Assembly: GCA_943325425.2 (NCBI GenBank)
Contig: CALPPJ020000083.1
Coordinates: 1-6,441, forward strand
DNA length: 6,441 bases
Direction of reading: 5' to 3'
DNA from: Bifidobacterium breve
GTDB taxonomy: Bacteria > Actinomycetota > Acidimicrobiia > Acidimicrobiales > Ilumatobacteraceae
The notes under the pieces were generated by a model, which saw only the letters and a program-made list of their open reading frames with translations, had not been told where the DNA came from and searched no databases. Position numbers and translations under genes: made by a program. Below, one piece after another: positions 1-5,247 of the stretch. Every line of letters starts with the position of its first letter. Position 1 is the stretch's first letter.

Positions 1-552
1 ATCGTCGCCCAATTTAAAGGTGAAGCTCAATTCGTTGAATTAGACGCAGTCAACTTCCGCGCCCATCTCAAAGCATCTGGGCGCGACATTGGCGGCAAGG
101 GCAATGCCTCTGCGACAATCACAGCCCAACTCACACCCATCACCCCAACAAGCACGTCCGTCAACGTCGTGACCGATCTCGCCATCACCGGCAAGGTCGC
201 ACAATTTGGACGCGGCGCACTTGCTGACATCAGTGAAAAACTCATCGCTCAATTTGCTGACAATTTGAACGCGTTGATTGATCGAGAAGGCGGTGCACCA
301 GCACCTTCAGCCAGTGCGCCAGTCACTGCTACTTCGGCCACCGAAACACCGGTCGCCGGCAAGGTCACCGATGCTTCAGCCGAAGAGCCCAAGATTCGTA
401 AAATTGAAGGCCCCGCCGCTGAACCGTTGAACCTTCAATCGGTTGCTGGTGGCGCCATGATGAAGCGACTTCTTCCTATCGCTGGAGCAATCTTGGGTGT
501 GCTCTTGTTCATCGTGCGTCCGTTACGCCGCCGTCGCAATCGCGAGAGTTGA
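1..552 (+). CDS. CoxG-like SRPBCC family protein with C-terminal membrane anchor (5' partial)
   Basis: The frame is open from the first base, so the N-terminus lies upstream; 183 residues are visible. Residues about 1-95 match the second half of a CoxG/SRPBCC (START-like) domain: the segment around residues 33-41 (GRDIGGKGN), then a beta strand with TDLAITGKVAQFGRG (about 57-71) and a closing helix ADISEKLIAQFADNL. An Ala/Pro/Thr-rich linker follows (about 98-150). Then comes a hydrophobic segment at about 157-172 (LLPIAGAILGVLLFIV) and an Arg-rich tail (RPLRRRR), so the soluble domain is probably held on the cytoplasmic face of the membrane. In the family, CoxG anchors aerobic CO dehydrogenase to the membrane, but many actinobacterial relatives have no proven link to CODH. 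No cox subunit gene is visible here, so a CODH role is unproven. The GTG at 169 is internal, not the start. The stop overlaps the next gene by 4 bp, which implies cotranscription. Confidence 0.82.
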   Translation: MVAQFKGEAQFVELDAVNFRAHLKASGRDIGGKGNASATITAQLTPITPTSTSVNVVTDLAITGKVAQFGRGALADISEKLIAQFADNLNALIDREGGAPAPSASAPVTATSATETPVAGKVTDASAEEPKIRKIEGPAAEPLNLQSVAGGAMMKRLLPIAGAILGVLLFIVRPLRRRRNRES

Positions 553-1952
553 ACAACGACCTCATTGCCAGTCCTCACGATCGAGAGTTAGTCACCCAAC
601 TTCTCGGACGGGAGCCACATAGTGCTTTTGCTGTTGTCGTTCGCGATAGCACTGGAATTCCTGTCGTCATTAAGAATGCCCCATTTCTCGCCGATGGCAC
701 ACCGATGCCAACGCTGTATTGGTTGTGTTCTCCCGAAGTATTAGTCGCAGTCAGTCGTCTTGAAGCAGTGGGCGGAGTCAACGACGCCGAAGCGCAAGTT
801 GATTCCAACGAACTTGAAGATGCCCACCGGCGTTACCAAGCCGAACGTGACGCTTATATTCCTAGCGATCATGTTGGCCCTCGCCCATCGGGAGGTGTCG
901 CTGGCACGCGCATCGGCGTGAAGTGCCTACACGCTCATTACGCGTGGCATCTCGCAGGTGGCGATGATCCAGTCGGTCGCTGGGTTGCCGAACGTATCGA
1001 GAGACAACACGTTGAGACACCTGAGGGAAATTTCTCAAGGGGCAACGTGGCCGCAATTGATATTGGAACAAACTCAACCAATCTGCTCATCGTTGATCAC
1101 ACTGGAAAAACCCTTGAACGGCAAGTCAATGTGACCCGACTTGGTCGGGGCGTTGACAAGACTCGGACATTGTCACCAGACGCCATTGATCGAACTATTG
1201 AATGTCTCGCGAAATATCGCGAACTTCTTGATGCTCATGGTGCACCTCGCTTGCGAGTTGTTGCATCAAGTGCATCACGCGACGCAACCAATCGTGATGA
1301 CTTCTTTGATCAAGCCGAACAAGTCTTGGGTGTGCGACCCGAGTTAGTAAGTGGCGAAGAAGAAGCTCGCCTTGCTTACCGTGGCTGCACATCACATGTC
1401 GATGTTGACAAAAACGGTCACCTCATCATTGACATTGGCGGCGGATCAACTGAACTCATTGTGGGCACAACGCAGATATCGCTCGCGCACAGTATTGATG
1501 CCGGCGCGGTGCGCATGACCGAACGACATCTTCAACATGATCCGCCGCTTCCCGAAGAACTCTTGAATACCATCGGCGAAGTTCAAGATTTGTTTGACGA
1601 CGTCATACGAGCCAGCCCCTCCATTGCCCAGGTTCAACAGATCATCGGAACAGCCGGAACAATCGTCACTATTGCCGCAGTTGAACTCGGCCAACAAGTA
1701 TTTAATGCCGATGAACTCCATGGCTTTCGACTGACGCGTGAAGCAATCGAAGATGTCTTCCGCACATTGGCGACCGAGTCGCTGAGTGATCGGATTCATA
1801 ACCCTGGATTACCTCGCGACCGAGCCGATGTCATCGTTGGTGGCTGCTGTGTGCTCGTCGCCTTGATGCGCACCCTTGATGCAGACGAATTGATTGTCTC
1901 AACAAACAACATTCTTGATGGAGTTTGTGCTGAACTGCTGAGCAACATATGA
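549..1952 (+). CDS. DUF501 - Ppx/GppA phosphatase fusion protein
   Basis: One uninterrupted 467-residue ORF. Residues about 11-150 are a DUF501 domain, recognised by PTLYWLCSP (54-62), AGTRIGVKCLH (118-128) and the ending DPVGRWVAERI; C126, H128, H130 and H134 cluster. Residues about 167-467 are an Ppx/GppA exopolyphosphatase-type ASKHA domain: phosphate loop 1 AIDIGTNSTNLLI (169-181), SGEEEARLAY (268-277) with the expected acidic residues, phosphate loop 2 IDIGGGSTELI (294-304), GTAGT (367-371) and the C-terminal STNNILDGV (451-459). The domain of about 300 residues equals the short actinobacterial form without the HD-like C-terminal domains. Family members hydrolyse polyphosphate or pppGpp in the cytoplasm; the exact substrate cannot be told. 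In mycobacteria DUF501 and Ppx2 (Rv1025, Rv1026) are adjacent separate genes; here they are joined. The TTG start overlaps the upstream TGA as TTGA. It has no well-spaced Shine-Dalgarno, so it is probably translationally coupled, and later starts would cut into DUF501. Confidence 0.9.
   Translation: MNNDLIASPHDRELVTQLLGREPHSAFAVVVRDSTGIPVVIKNAPFLADGTPMPTLYWLCSPEVLVAVSRLEAVGGVNDAEAQVDSNELEDAHRRYQAERDAYIPSDHVGPRPSGGVAGTRIGVKCLHAHYAWHLAGGDDPVGRWVAERIERQHVETPEGNFSRGNVAAIDIGTNSTNLLIVDHTGKTLERQVNVTRLGRGVDKTRTLSPDAIDRTIECLAKYRELLDAHGAPRLRVVASSASRDATNRDDFFDQAEQVLGVRPELVSGEEEARLAYRGCTSHVDVDKNGHLIIDIGGGSTELIVGTTQISLAHSIDAGAVRMTERHLQHDPPLPEELLNTIGEVQDLFDDVIRASPSIAQVQQIIGTAGTIVTIAAVELGQQVFNADELHGFRLTREAIEDVFRTLATESLSDRIHNPGLPRDRADVIVGGCCVLVALMRTLDADELIVSTNNILDGVCAELLSNI
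1037..1049 (+). promoter_or_regulatory. Possible internal ribosome binding site and GTG start at the DUF501/Ppx junction
   Basis: The sequence AAGGGG (1037-1042), then four bases, then an in-frame GTG (1047-1049) sits exactly where DUF501 ends and Ppx begins. A start there would give a free Ppx domain beginning VAAIDIGTNS, which is how stand-alone Ppx proteins begin. This may be a relic of two genes or a working internal start; sequence alone cannot decide. Confidence 0.35.
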
Positions 1953-2575
1953 GCACTTTTGATTCCCACCCAGCTCGCGCCAATGCGGGCCTTCGGTTAT
2001 ATGGCCGTCGTGTCTTAATGCGTCCATTGGTGCCATCTGATTTTGCCGCTTGGTCTGATGTACGGCGACGCAACCGCCAATGGCTCACCATTTGGGAGCC
2101 GCAAAGAATTAAACACGCACCCGATCCAGAAACCGATCGCGATGCGTTTAGTGCACGGTGCAGCATTCGCGATCGCGAGCGGCAAAACGGTACGGCCTAC
2201 ACCTTCGGGCTCTTTGTCAACCAAAACTTTGCCGGCGAGGTCAACCTCAATTCCGTGCAACGCGGCGCGTTAATGACCGGAACGATTGGCTACTGGATTG
2301 ATCAAGCCCAAGCCGGACAGTCATACATCGCCGAAGGTGTCGTGGTGATGTGCCGTTACGCGCTCGAAGATCTTGGCTTACATCGCATCGAGATTTGCAT
2401 CGTTCCACGAAATAGCAACAGCCGACGAGTCATGGAAAAACTCAACATCCGTGACGAAGGCACCGCACTTCGATTCCTAGAGATCAACGGTGTTTGGGAA
2501 GATCACGTGCGTTACGCGATCACCGCCGAAGAATGGAATGAACGGCGCGACGAACTATCGGAACGCTGGTTTTAG
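1949..2575 (+). CDS. RimJ-like GNAT family N-acetyltransferase
   Basis: A 208-residue protein of the usual RimJ/RimL length. GNAT acetyltransferases move an acetyl group from acetyl-CoA to an amine; RimJ acetylates the N-terminal alanine of ribosomal protein S5, but relatives have many other targets. Visible landmarks are the strand LRPL-like LMRPLVPSDFAAW (23-35), GTIGYWID (111-118), the pyrophosphate-binding loop region QAQAGQSYIAEGV (119-131), ALEDLGLHRIEICIVPRNSNSRRVMEKL (138-165) and the RimJ-type ending NGVWEDHVRYAIT (180-192). The last small residue of the CoA loop is Ser instead of Gly, and the usual Leu-Gly-Phe after the NxxS helix reads Leu-Asn-Ile, so it is a divergent member. The ATG overlaps the stop of the DUF501-Ppx gene as ATGA, so the genes are probably coupled; this makes the start secure. 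It is the last gene of the plus-strand operon and ends 2 bases before a hairpin. Confidence 0.85.
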   Translation: MSTFDSHPARANAGLRLYGRRVLMRPLVPSDFAAWSDVRRRNRQWLTIWEPQRIKHAPDPETDRDAFSARCSIRDRERQNGTAYTFGLFVNQNFAGEVNLNSVQRGALMTGTIGYWIDQAQAGQSYIAEGVVVMCRYALEDLGLHRIEICIVPRNSNSRRVMEKLNIRDEGTALRFLEINGVWEDHVRYAITAEEWNERRDELSERWF

Positions 2576-2577
2576 CT

Positions 2578-2606
2578 CCTTGCTCAATCAGGCTGATTGA
2601 GCAAGG
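2578..2606. terminator. Perfect 13-bp inverted repeat between convergent genes, probable bidirectional terminator
   Basis: CCTTGCTCAATCA (2578-2590) pairs perfectly with TGATTGAGCAAGG (2594-2606) around a 3-base loop. It begins 2 bases after the acetyltransferase stop and contains the stop codon of the minus-strand gene. There is no run of T on either side, so it is not a canonical U-tract terminator. The position between converging genes and the perfect stem still favour a termination or 3'-end stabilising role for both transcripts. Confidence 0.65.
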
Positions 2607-2908
2607 TTGCGATATGCGGCAGCCTTTTGGCGACGCACGGTCGTACGACGCTTCCATTCCTTGACCTTCCAGTGTCGCAAGTTGCGAGCATGGTCAAGTT
2701 TTTTCACTGCTTTCTCGGCATCGTGATGGTGGAGCGGTTTCCACTCGGCCCCCGGTTCAATCACATCGTCAGGTTCGACTCCGTGACTCACCAACTCGGC
2801 CAACTCGTGAAGTTCACTGTTGACACGATGTCGTTCGCCGTGGGCGTGGGCCCGCTGCTCGGCTCTCGGTAGCGGTACCGCTTCCTGACTTCGATGGCGC
2901 TTGCTCAT
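2588..2908 (-). CDS. Small His/Arg/Lys-rich hypothetical protein
   Basis: A 106-residue protein I do not recognise. Its strongest support is the start: ATG preceded by AAGGAGG at a 5-base spacing, a near-ideal Shine-Dalgarno. It has 22 Arg/Lys, 11 His and 15 Asp/Glu, with no signal peptide or membrane segment. The N-terminal 30 residues are rich in Arg/His (MSKRHRSQ..., RAHAHGERHR). A middle acidic stretch lies at about 32-55 and contains EPDDVIEPGAEW, and an HHH triplet is at 60-62. The last 40 residues form a likely basic helix with W80 and W85 (HWKVKEWKRRTTVRRQK), which would suit nucleic acid or ribosome binding, but that is inference. It is convergent with the acetyltransferase, and its stop lies in the shared hairpin. 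The 133-base gap upstream suggests it has its own promoter. An antisense frame in the same place (2597-2872, plus) has no comparable start signal. Confidence 0.7.
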   Translation of the reverse strand: MSKRHRSQEAVPLPRAEQRAHAHGERHRVNSELHELAELVSHGVEPDDVIEPGAEWKPLHHHDAEKAVKKLDHARNLRHWKVKEWKRRTTVRRQKAAAYRNLAQSA

Positions 2909-2913
2909 TCGGT

Positions 2914-2920
2914 CCTCCTT
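2914..2920 (-). promoter_or_regulatory. Strong Shine-Dalgarno of the small basic protein gene
   Basis: Reads AAGGAGG on the minus strand, 5 bases before the ATG at 2908. This is the best ribosome-binding site on the minus strand here, and it decides both the strand and the start of the 106-residue gene. Confidence 0.8.
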
Positions 2921-2949
2921 ACAGGCTCCGTTGAACTCCCCTTAAGTGA

Positions 2950-2977
2950 ACCGTACAACAATTCAAGGAAAAAGCAA
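2950..2977 (-). promoter_or_regulatory. Candidate promoter of the small basic protein gene
   Basis: On the minus strand, TTGCTT (2977-2972) and TACGGT (2955-2950) are 16 bases apart; the second fits the actinobacterial TANNNT -10 pattern. Transcription would start near 2943, about 23 bases before the Shine-Dalgarno. The match is modest, and other hexamers in this AT-richer stretch could serve. Confidence 0.25.
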
Positions 2978-2989
2978 GTCACTTCATTC

Positions 2990-3003
2990 GGGACGTTCGT
3001 CCC
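2990..3003. repeat. Short palindrome in the gap downstream of the minus-strand crotonase gene
   Basis: GGGACG (2990-2995), TT, CGTCCC (2998-3003) is a perfect 6-bp inverted repeat, with a looser AAATC/GATTT pair just beside it (3004-3019). On the minus strand it lies about 40 bases after the crotonase stop, and a CTTTTT run follows some 15 bases further on. It could be a weak terminator for that gene or an operator for the next one. The rest of the gap 2921-3041 shows nothing else I can name. Confidence 0.3.
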
Positions 3004-3041
3004 AAATCTGTCCTGATTTCAGCGGCTCTTATGTGACCGAA

Positions 3042-3809
3042 CTATTTCTTGGATGAGATCTGATTCTGCAAGGCCGTAATGCGTTCAGCGAACCATGGTT
3101 GACGGGTGCTCCACAACTGCGGTGTTAATTCCCGCTCAACCGCCACTACATGTTCTGAAACATCAGCCATGGCCTGAATGGTCTTTTTCGTTTCGATCAC
3201 CAATTCACGTGGAGCCGACGCTGCTCGGACTGCCATTGCATGCGCAACGCTTTGTAACTGGTCATCATCAACACATCGATGCACGATGCCAAGTCGTTCT
3301 GCCTCTGCACCGTCAACAACTTCGCCAAAAATCACTGTTGCCATAGTTGTTTGTGGTCCGGCGATGCGACGCAGCATCCAGGTGTGCCCACCACCGGGAT
3401 GAATGCCGATTTGCAAGAACCGCGTGTCGAACTTTGCACGACGGGCCGCAATACGAACATCACAACCAAGAGCCAAGTTCATTCCTGCTCCAACGGCAGC
3501 GCCGTTAACCGCAGCCAAAGTTGGCAATGGACTACGAGCAATACGCAAGAAACCTTCGTAGATATTGCCGAGGCTTTCTGCTGAACTTTGTTGCAGGTTG
3601 CCAAGATTCGCTCCTGCACAAAATGCTGGAGCCGTGCCCGTCACAACGATGGCACCAACATTGCTGTCGTTCTCAATGCGGTCCATCGCCGAAATTATCT
3701 CGGCCACAAGTGGAGCGGTCAAAGTGTTGCGCTCACCTGGATTGTTCAAAGTGATTGTCGCAACGCCATCGGCGATGTCCAGTAATACGAGAGAGTCGTT
3801 AGTTGTCAC
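3042..3809 (-). CDS. Enoyl-CoA hydratase/isomerase (crotonase) family protein lacking both classical catalytic Glu
   Basis: A 255-residue protein, the normal crotonase length. Landmarks: the N-terminal strand VATITLNNPGERNTL (16-30), first oxyanion-hole loop APAFCAGANL (60-69), second loop VNGAAVGAGMNLALGCDVRIA (101-121), FDTRFLQIGIHPGGGHTWMLRR (127-148) and GEVVDGAEAERLGIVHRCV (162-180). Aligned by motif to rat mitochondrial enoyl-CoA hydratase, the catalytic Glu144 position is Asn111 and the Glu164 position is Phe131; the Gly141 position is Ala108. The acyl-CoA fold is clear, but simple hydration is doubtful; isomerase, thioesterase-like or other crotonase chemistry, or a non-catalytic CoA-binding role, is possible. 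The open frame continues 113 codons upstream, antisense to the NUDIX gene. I placed the start at GTG 3809 because the family N-terminus begins there. GGGG directly abuts the GTG, so no well-spaced Shine-Dalgarno is seen. It is divergent from the NUDIX gene. Confidence 0.88.
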   Translation of the reverse strand: MTTNDSLVLLDIADGVATITLNNPGERNTLTAPLVAEIISAMDRIENDSNVGAIVVTGTAPAFCAGANLGNLQQSSAESLGNIYEGFLRIARSPLPTLAAVNGAAVGAGMNLALGCDVRIAARRAKFDTRFLQIGIHPGGGHTWMLRRIAGPQTTMATVIFGEVVDGAEAERLGIVHRCVDDDQLQSVAHAMAVRAASAPRELVIETKKTIQAMADVSEHVVAVERELTPQLWSTRQPWFAERITALQNQISSKK

Positions 3810-3877
3810 CCCAATAGTCTCGCAGAATGATCGTTCGGTTCTGATATCCAAACGGTTCAAGGCAATAAGGTGAAGAC
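3810..3877. promoter_or_regulatory. Divergent intergenic region between crotonase and NUDIX genes
   Basis: This 68-base gap must hold the 5' regions of both divergent genes, unless their promoters lie inside coding sequence. On the plus strand, AAGGTGA (3867-3873) lies 4 bases before the NUDIX ATG and is a fair Shine-Dalgarno. I could not assign a convincing -35/-10 pair on either strand, although TTGAAC on the minus strand and the AT-rich TGATATC (3842-3848) are candidates. Shared control of the two CoA-related genes is possible but inferred from layout only. Confidence 0.35.
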
Positions 3878-4570
3878 ATGTCCACTGACCCGACGTCGCA
3901 AGTCGTCCCCGACCGCAAAAGTCGACCCGCTGCCACCGTGATTTTGACTCGCGAAAGCGGGAGTGTTGATTGTGGATTTGAGGTCCTGATGTTGCAACGC
4001 AGTACCGTCGGGGCGTTTGCTGGAATGTGGGTCTTCCCAGGTGGCCGCATTGACGACGCCGATGCGGGTGAAGACGATCTTTCAAAAGCCCGATCTGCCG
4101 CTGTACGTGAGGCTGCCGAAGAAGTAGCAGCCGCCATTGAGCATTCATCGCTATCGGTATGGAGTCACTGGACTCCCCCGTTAAATGCCCCGGCTCGATT
4201 CACCACCTGGTTTTTTGTTGCGCCGTGGGCCGGCGAACAGGTTGTTGTCGATAATTACGAAATCGTTGACCATCGGTGGATGGCACCGGATCACGCTTTG
4301 ACCTCGGGGATACCCATGGCACCACCAACCATCGTGACATTGCACGAACTCTTAGAAGCTGGCGGTCACGATGCCATTCACCGCGGACGCGTCGACCCGC
4401 CTGCCTACGTGACCCGCCCAGCAGTGGCCGCAGATGGCTCATCAATTTTCTTATGGAGCGGAGACGCCGGCTACGAAACTGGCAACCCCGACCTACCTGG
4501 ACCACGAAATCGCCTGTTGCTTCCTGAAGGTTTTGGTGGGCCAGTGTTCGAGTACATCCGCTCTGCTTAG
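3878..4570 (+). CDS. NUDIX hydrolase, NUDT19/CoA-diphosphatase-like
   Basis: A 230-residue protein. The N-terminal region PAATVILTR (17-25) opens a NUDIX fold, followed by EVLMLQRS (35-42), GMWVFPGGRIDDAD (49-62) and a modified NUDIX helix AAVREAAEEVAAAI (74-87), where R77, E78, E81 and E82 are the metal-binding REXXEE core. The spacing between the PGGRID glycines and REXXEE is longer than in the standard 23-residue box, as in NUDT7/NUDT19-type enzymes, and the glycine that normally follows EE is Ala84. A long C-terminal region (about 90-230) includes ARFTTWFFVA (106-115), a typical NUDT19-like segment. Such enzymes cleave the diphosphate of CoA, acyl-CoA or related nucleotides; substrate is inferred, and fits two neighbouring crotonase genes. 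The ATG has AAGGTGA 4 bases upstream. It is divergent from the crotonase on the minus strand and 36 bases before an unknown gene on the same strand. Confidence 0.85.
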   Translation: MSTDPTSQVVPDRKSRPAATVILTRESGSVDCGFEVLMLQRSTVGAFAGMWVFPGGRIDDADAGEDDLSKARSAAVREAAEEVAAAIEHSSLSVWSHWTPPLNAPARFTTWFFVAPWAGEQVVVDNYEIVDHRWMAPDHALTSGIPMAPPTIVTLHELLEAGGHDAIHRGRVDPPAYVTRPAVAADGSSIFLWSGDAGYETGNPDLPGPRNRLLLPEGFGGPVFEYIRSA

Positions 4571-4592
4571 AAGACTGACATTCATCGGGTTG

Positions 4593-4606
4593 TAGCGTCA
4601 TAGCTA
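4593..4606 (+). promoter_or_regulatory. Candidate -10 for leaderless expression of the 203-residue unknown gene
   Basis: No Shine-Dalgarno precedes the ATG at 4607. TAGCGT (4593-4598) fits TANNNT and lies 8 bases before the ATG, the spacing expected when transcription begins at the start codon itself, a common arrangement in Actinobacteria. A -35 is not clear: CTGACA (4575-4580) is 12 bases away, which is too close. It could therefore be chance. Confidence 0.3.
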
Positions 4607-5218
4607 ATGCTTGACCATGTGTTCACCGATGTCATTAGTGCGTTGCGCGATGCATTTGAAGGAGCATTTCTTGAACGTCAAGCGTTCGAAGAGCACTTTC
4701 AAGTTGATATTCAACTCGGTGATGTCAGTTGGGAAACCAGTTACGGTTTGCCTGGCGAAGGGCAACCACCGCGCATCGTTGCCCACATCTCTTTTGATTG
4801 GCCGTCATGGAGCCAGACCGCGTATCGCAAGTGGTACGTTGACGAATCAATTGACGAACTTCCGGCAATTGAAATGGAAATCGTTCTTCGTATTCAACGC
4901 ATTCGAGACAATCCAGATCTCGCTGCGGTTCGCTCGATCTTGCCCGAAATGAGTCCACTCATTGGCAATGGTCGCCTTGAACGCGCTGGTCTCACCGTCG
5001 AAGCAACATTCTTAGACGACATCAGCCCAGCAGAACATGCTGTCGAGGCAACGTACGAAGGCATGTATGAACTTGCCGAAGAATCATTGGCAGATGGCGC
5101 TAGCACATTGCTTGATGAACACTTTGGCGCTCTCGGTGGATGGGTCGCAGCAACGTTGGTCAAACTCGGCGATATCAAATACTCATTTCTTCCTGCCGAT
5201 ACACCCGACAACGAATAG
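4607..5218 (+). CDS. Acidic hypothetical protein, 203 residues
   Basis: I do not recognise a family. The protein has 38 Asp/Glu against 13 Arg/Lys, so it is strongly acidic, with no signal peptide and no convincing membrane segment; it should be cytosolic. The N-terminal 30 residues look helical (DVISALRDAFEGAFLERQAF). They are followed by what looks like a beta-rich centre with aromatic residues (WETSYGLPGEG at 42-52, ISFDWPSWSQTAYRKWYVDE at 61-80), then helical segments (about 85-118 and 140-172). The length, the codon use like its neighbours, and the conserved-looking Trp and Pro residues argue for a real gene. It lies 36 bases after the NUDIX stop and 29 bases before the second crotonase gene, so it probably shares their transcript at least in part. 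There is no Shine-Dalgarno; leaderless expression from its own promoter or read-through are the options. The ATG at 4607 is the first in-frame start after the NUDIX stop that I see. Confidence 0.78.
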   Translation: MLDHVFTDVISALRDAFEGAFLERQAFEEHFQVDIQLGDVSWETSYGLPGEGQPPRIVAHISFDWPSWSQTAYRKWYVDESIDELPAIEMEIVLRIQRIRDNPDLAAVRSILPEMSPLIGNGRLERAGLTVEATFLDDISPAEHAVEATYEGMYELAEESLADGASTLLDEHFGALGGWVAATLVKLGDIKYSFLPADTPDNE

Positions 5219-5247
5219 TTCTTCAGCACATCAACAGAAAGATCGTC

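Noticed and set aside
169..552. GTG at 169 as the start of a separate 127-residue gene
   Set aside because: The same frame is open to base 1 and encodes continuous CoxG-type sequence, so 169 is an internal valine.
1446..1799. Minus-strand 117-codon ORF, and others at 1831-2166 and 862-1077
   Set aside because: Antisense to the Ppx or acetyltransferase coding regions, with no recognisable domain or ribosome binding site.
2597..2872. Plus-strand 91-codon ORF opposite the small basic protein gene
   Set aside because: It has no ribosome binding site and starts inside the hairpin; the minus-strand gene has an ideal Shine-Dalgarno.
3810..4148. Upstream 113-codon extension of the minus-strand crotonase frame to an ATG at 4148
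   Set aside because: It runs antisense through the well-supported NUDIX gene, is Arg/His/Gln-rich without family resemblance, and the crotonase N-terminus begins at GTG 3809.
4200..4601. Minus-strand 133-codon ORF and a plus-strand 83-codon ORF (4276-4527) within the NUDIX gene
   Set aside because: Shadow frames of the NUDIX coding sequence with Arg/Ser/Gln-rich composition and no start signals.
5140..5247. 36-codon N-terminal extension of the second crotonase from an ATG at 5140
   Set aside because: It overlaps the end of the 203-residue gene in another frame and carries no crotonase sequence; ATG 5248 gives the normal family start.
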